Shown: positions 63,890-64,000 of the stretch, in pieces
Numbering within the stretch: the first letter of the stretch is position 1
Layout of the letters: each line of letters opens with the position of its first letter
Assembly: GCF_000620505.1 (NCBI RefSeq)
Contig: NZ_JIBC01000007.1
Coordinates: 355,632-419,631, forward strand
From: Sulfitobacter sp. 20_GPM-1509m
GTDB taxonomy: Bacteria; Pseudomonadota; Alphaproteobacteria; Rhodobacterales; Rhodobacteraceae
Length of the DNA: 64,000 bases
Direction: 5' to 3'
The notes under the pieces: model-generated
Database searches by the model: none
What the model was told of the DNA's origin: nothing
Seen by the model: the letters and a program-made list of their open reading frames with translations, nothing else
Made by a program: the position numbers and the translations under genes

Positions 63890-64000
63890 TCAGGCCGCGT
63901 TCTGCTCCAGCCCTGCCCCCAACCGCTGTGCAAGCTGCGGCGGCAGCAGGCGTTTGGCCGAGACGCGCAGGCGTTTCATCTCGGGGATGATCCGGTCCGC
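63890..64000 (-). CDS. Partial phage gene, C-terminus only
   Basis: 36 visible codons end at the TGA at 63890-63892. The visible part, ending KRLRVSAKRLLPPQLAQRLG plus an Ala-rich tail, resembles the fragment at 45439-45651. It lies just upstream of the terminase genes, where phages often carry nuclease, methylase or ParB-like genes, but the family cannot be read from the tail alone. Confidence 0.6.
   Translation of the reverse strand, partial: ADRIIPEMKRLRVSAKRLLPPQLAQRLGAGLEQNAA

Noticed and set aside
46397..64000. Could the phage-like block be the Rhodobacterales gene transfer agent?
   Set aside because: The GTA cluster has its own tail-tip set (DUF2460, DUF2163, NlpC/P60 peptidase and a very large tip protein) after the tape measure. 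These are absent here, and a lysis cassette and tRNA-adjacent insertion are present, so this is a prophage.

Overview
The window is alphaproteobacterial and almost certainly Rhodobacteraceae (Roseobacter group). Indicators are the high GC content, a CckA-type kinase with a CtrA box, a GTTC-N7-GTTC SOS box at recA, an iscR-suf operon with an Irr-like ICE box, an Mrp antiporter with fused A and B subunits, and a recurrent CCCGGGATATTT...CCAAAAGAAG intergenic element. Positions 1-44371 are ordinary chromosome; 44372-64000 is prophage, still running at the right edge.

Chromosomal part, left to right. (1) 1-6524: a peptide ABC transporter operon (dppD partial, dppC, dppB, binding protein) headed by an RpiR-type regulator, divergent from an N-succinylamino-acid racemase-like enolase and a GNAT acyltransferase. 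Together they suggest uptake and stereochemical salvage of D-amino-acid-containing peptides. (2) 6868-12821: a six-gene Mrp Na+/H+ antiporter operon. (3) tRNA-Arg(CCG). (4) 13276-21603: iscR, NifS-like desulfurase, sufB, a pyruvyl-transferase-like gene, sufC, sufD, two YIP1-family membrane proteins and sufS, all read leftward. (5) 21779-27427: small metabolic genes, icd, a class II amidotransferase, an Lrp regulator and an SMR transporter. (6) 27545-40728: typA, alaS, recA, a sulfotransferase-like gene, cckA, an RsmB-like methyltransferase, guaB and agmatinase. (7) 40927-44234: a ferredoxin-ASKHA protein (corrinoid-reactivation type), a SAM methyltransferase and a small conserved protein, ending at tRNA-Gly(CCC).

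The prophage abuts the 3' end of tRNA-Gly. Its late genes all read leftward from the small terminase (63566) to the lysis genes (46805): terminase, portal, S49 protease, HK97-type capsid, connectors, tail tube, tail-assembly chaperones with a canonical -1 slippery site, tape measure, tail tip, fibre, then a membrane protein, a holin-endolysin fusion and overlapping Rz/Rz1 spanins. It is a siphovirus-type element, not a gene transfer agent. No integrase is visible; it must lie beyond 64000 or have been lost. Between the tRNA and the lysis genes (44372-46250) is a poorly coding region holding pieces of a second, related and decayed phage: a degenerate copy of the spanin/terminator segment and a fragment resembling the gene at the right window edge.

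The most notable items are the GGGAAAC frameshift in the tail chaperone gene, the compact fused lysis cassette, the relic duplicated beside the tRNA, the D-amino-acid salvage locus, and the regulatory boxes at iscR, cckA and recA. All functional calls are by reading; no database search was run.
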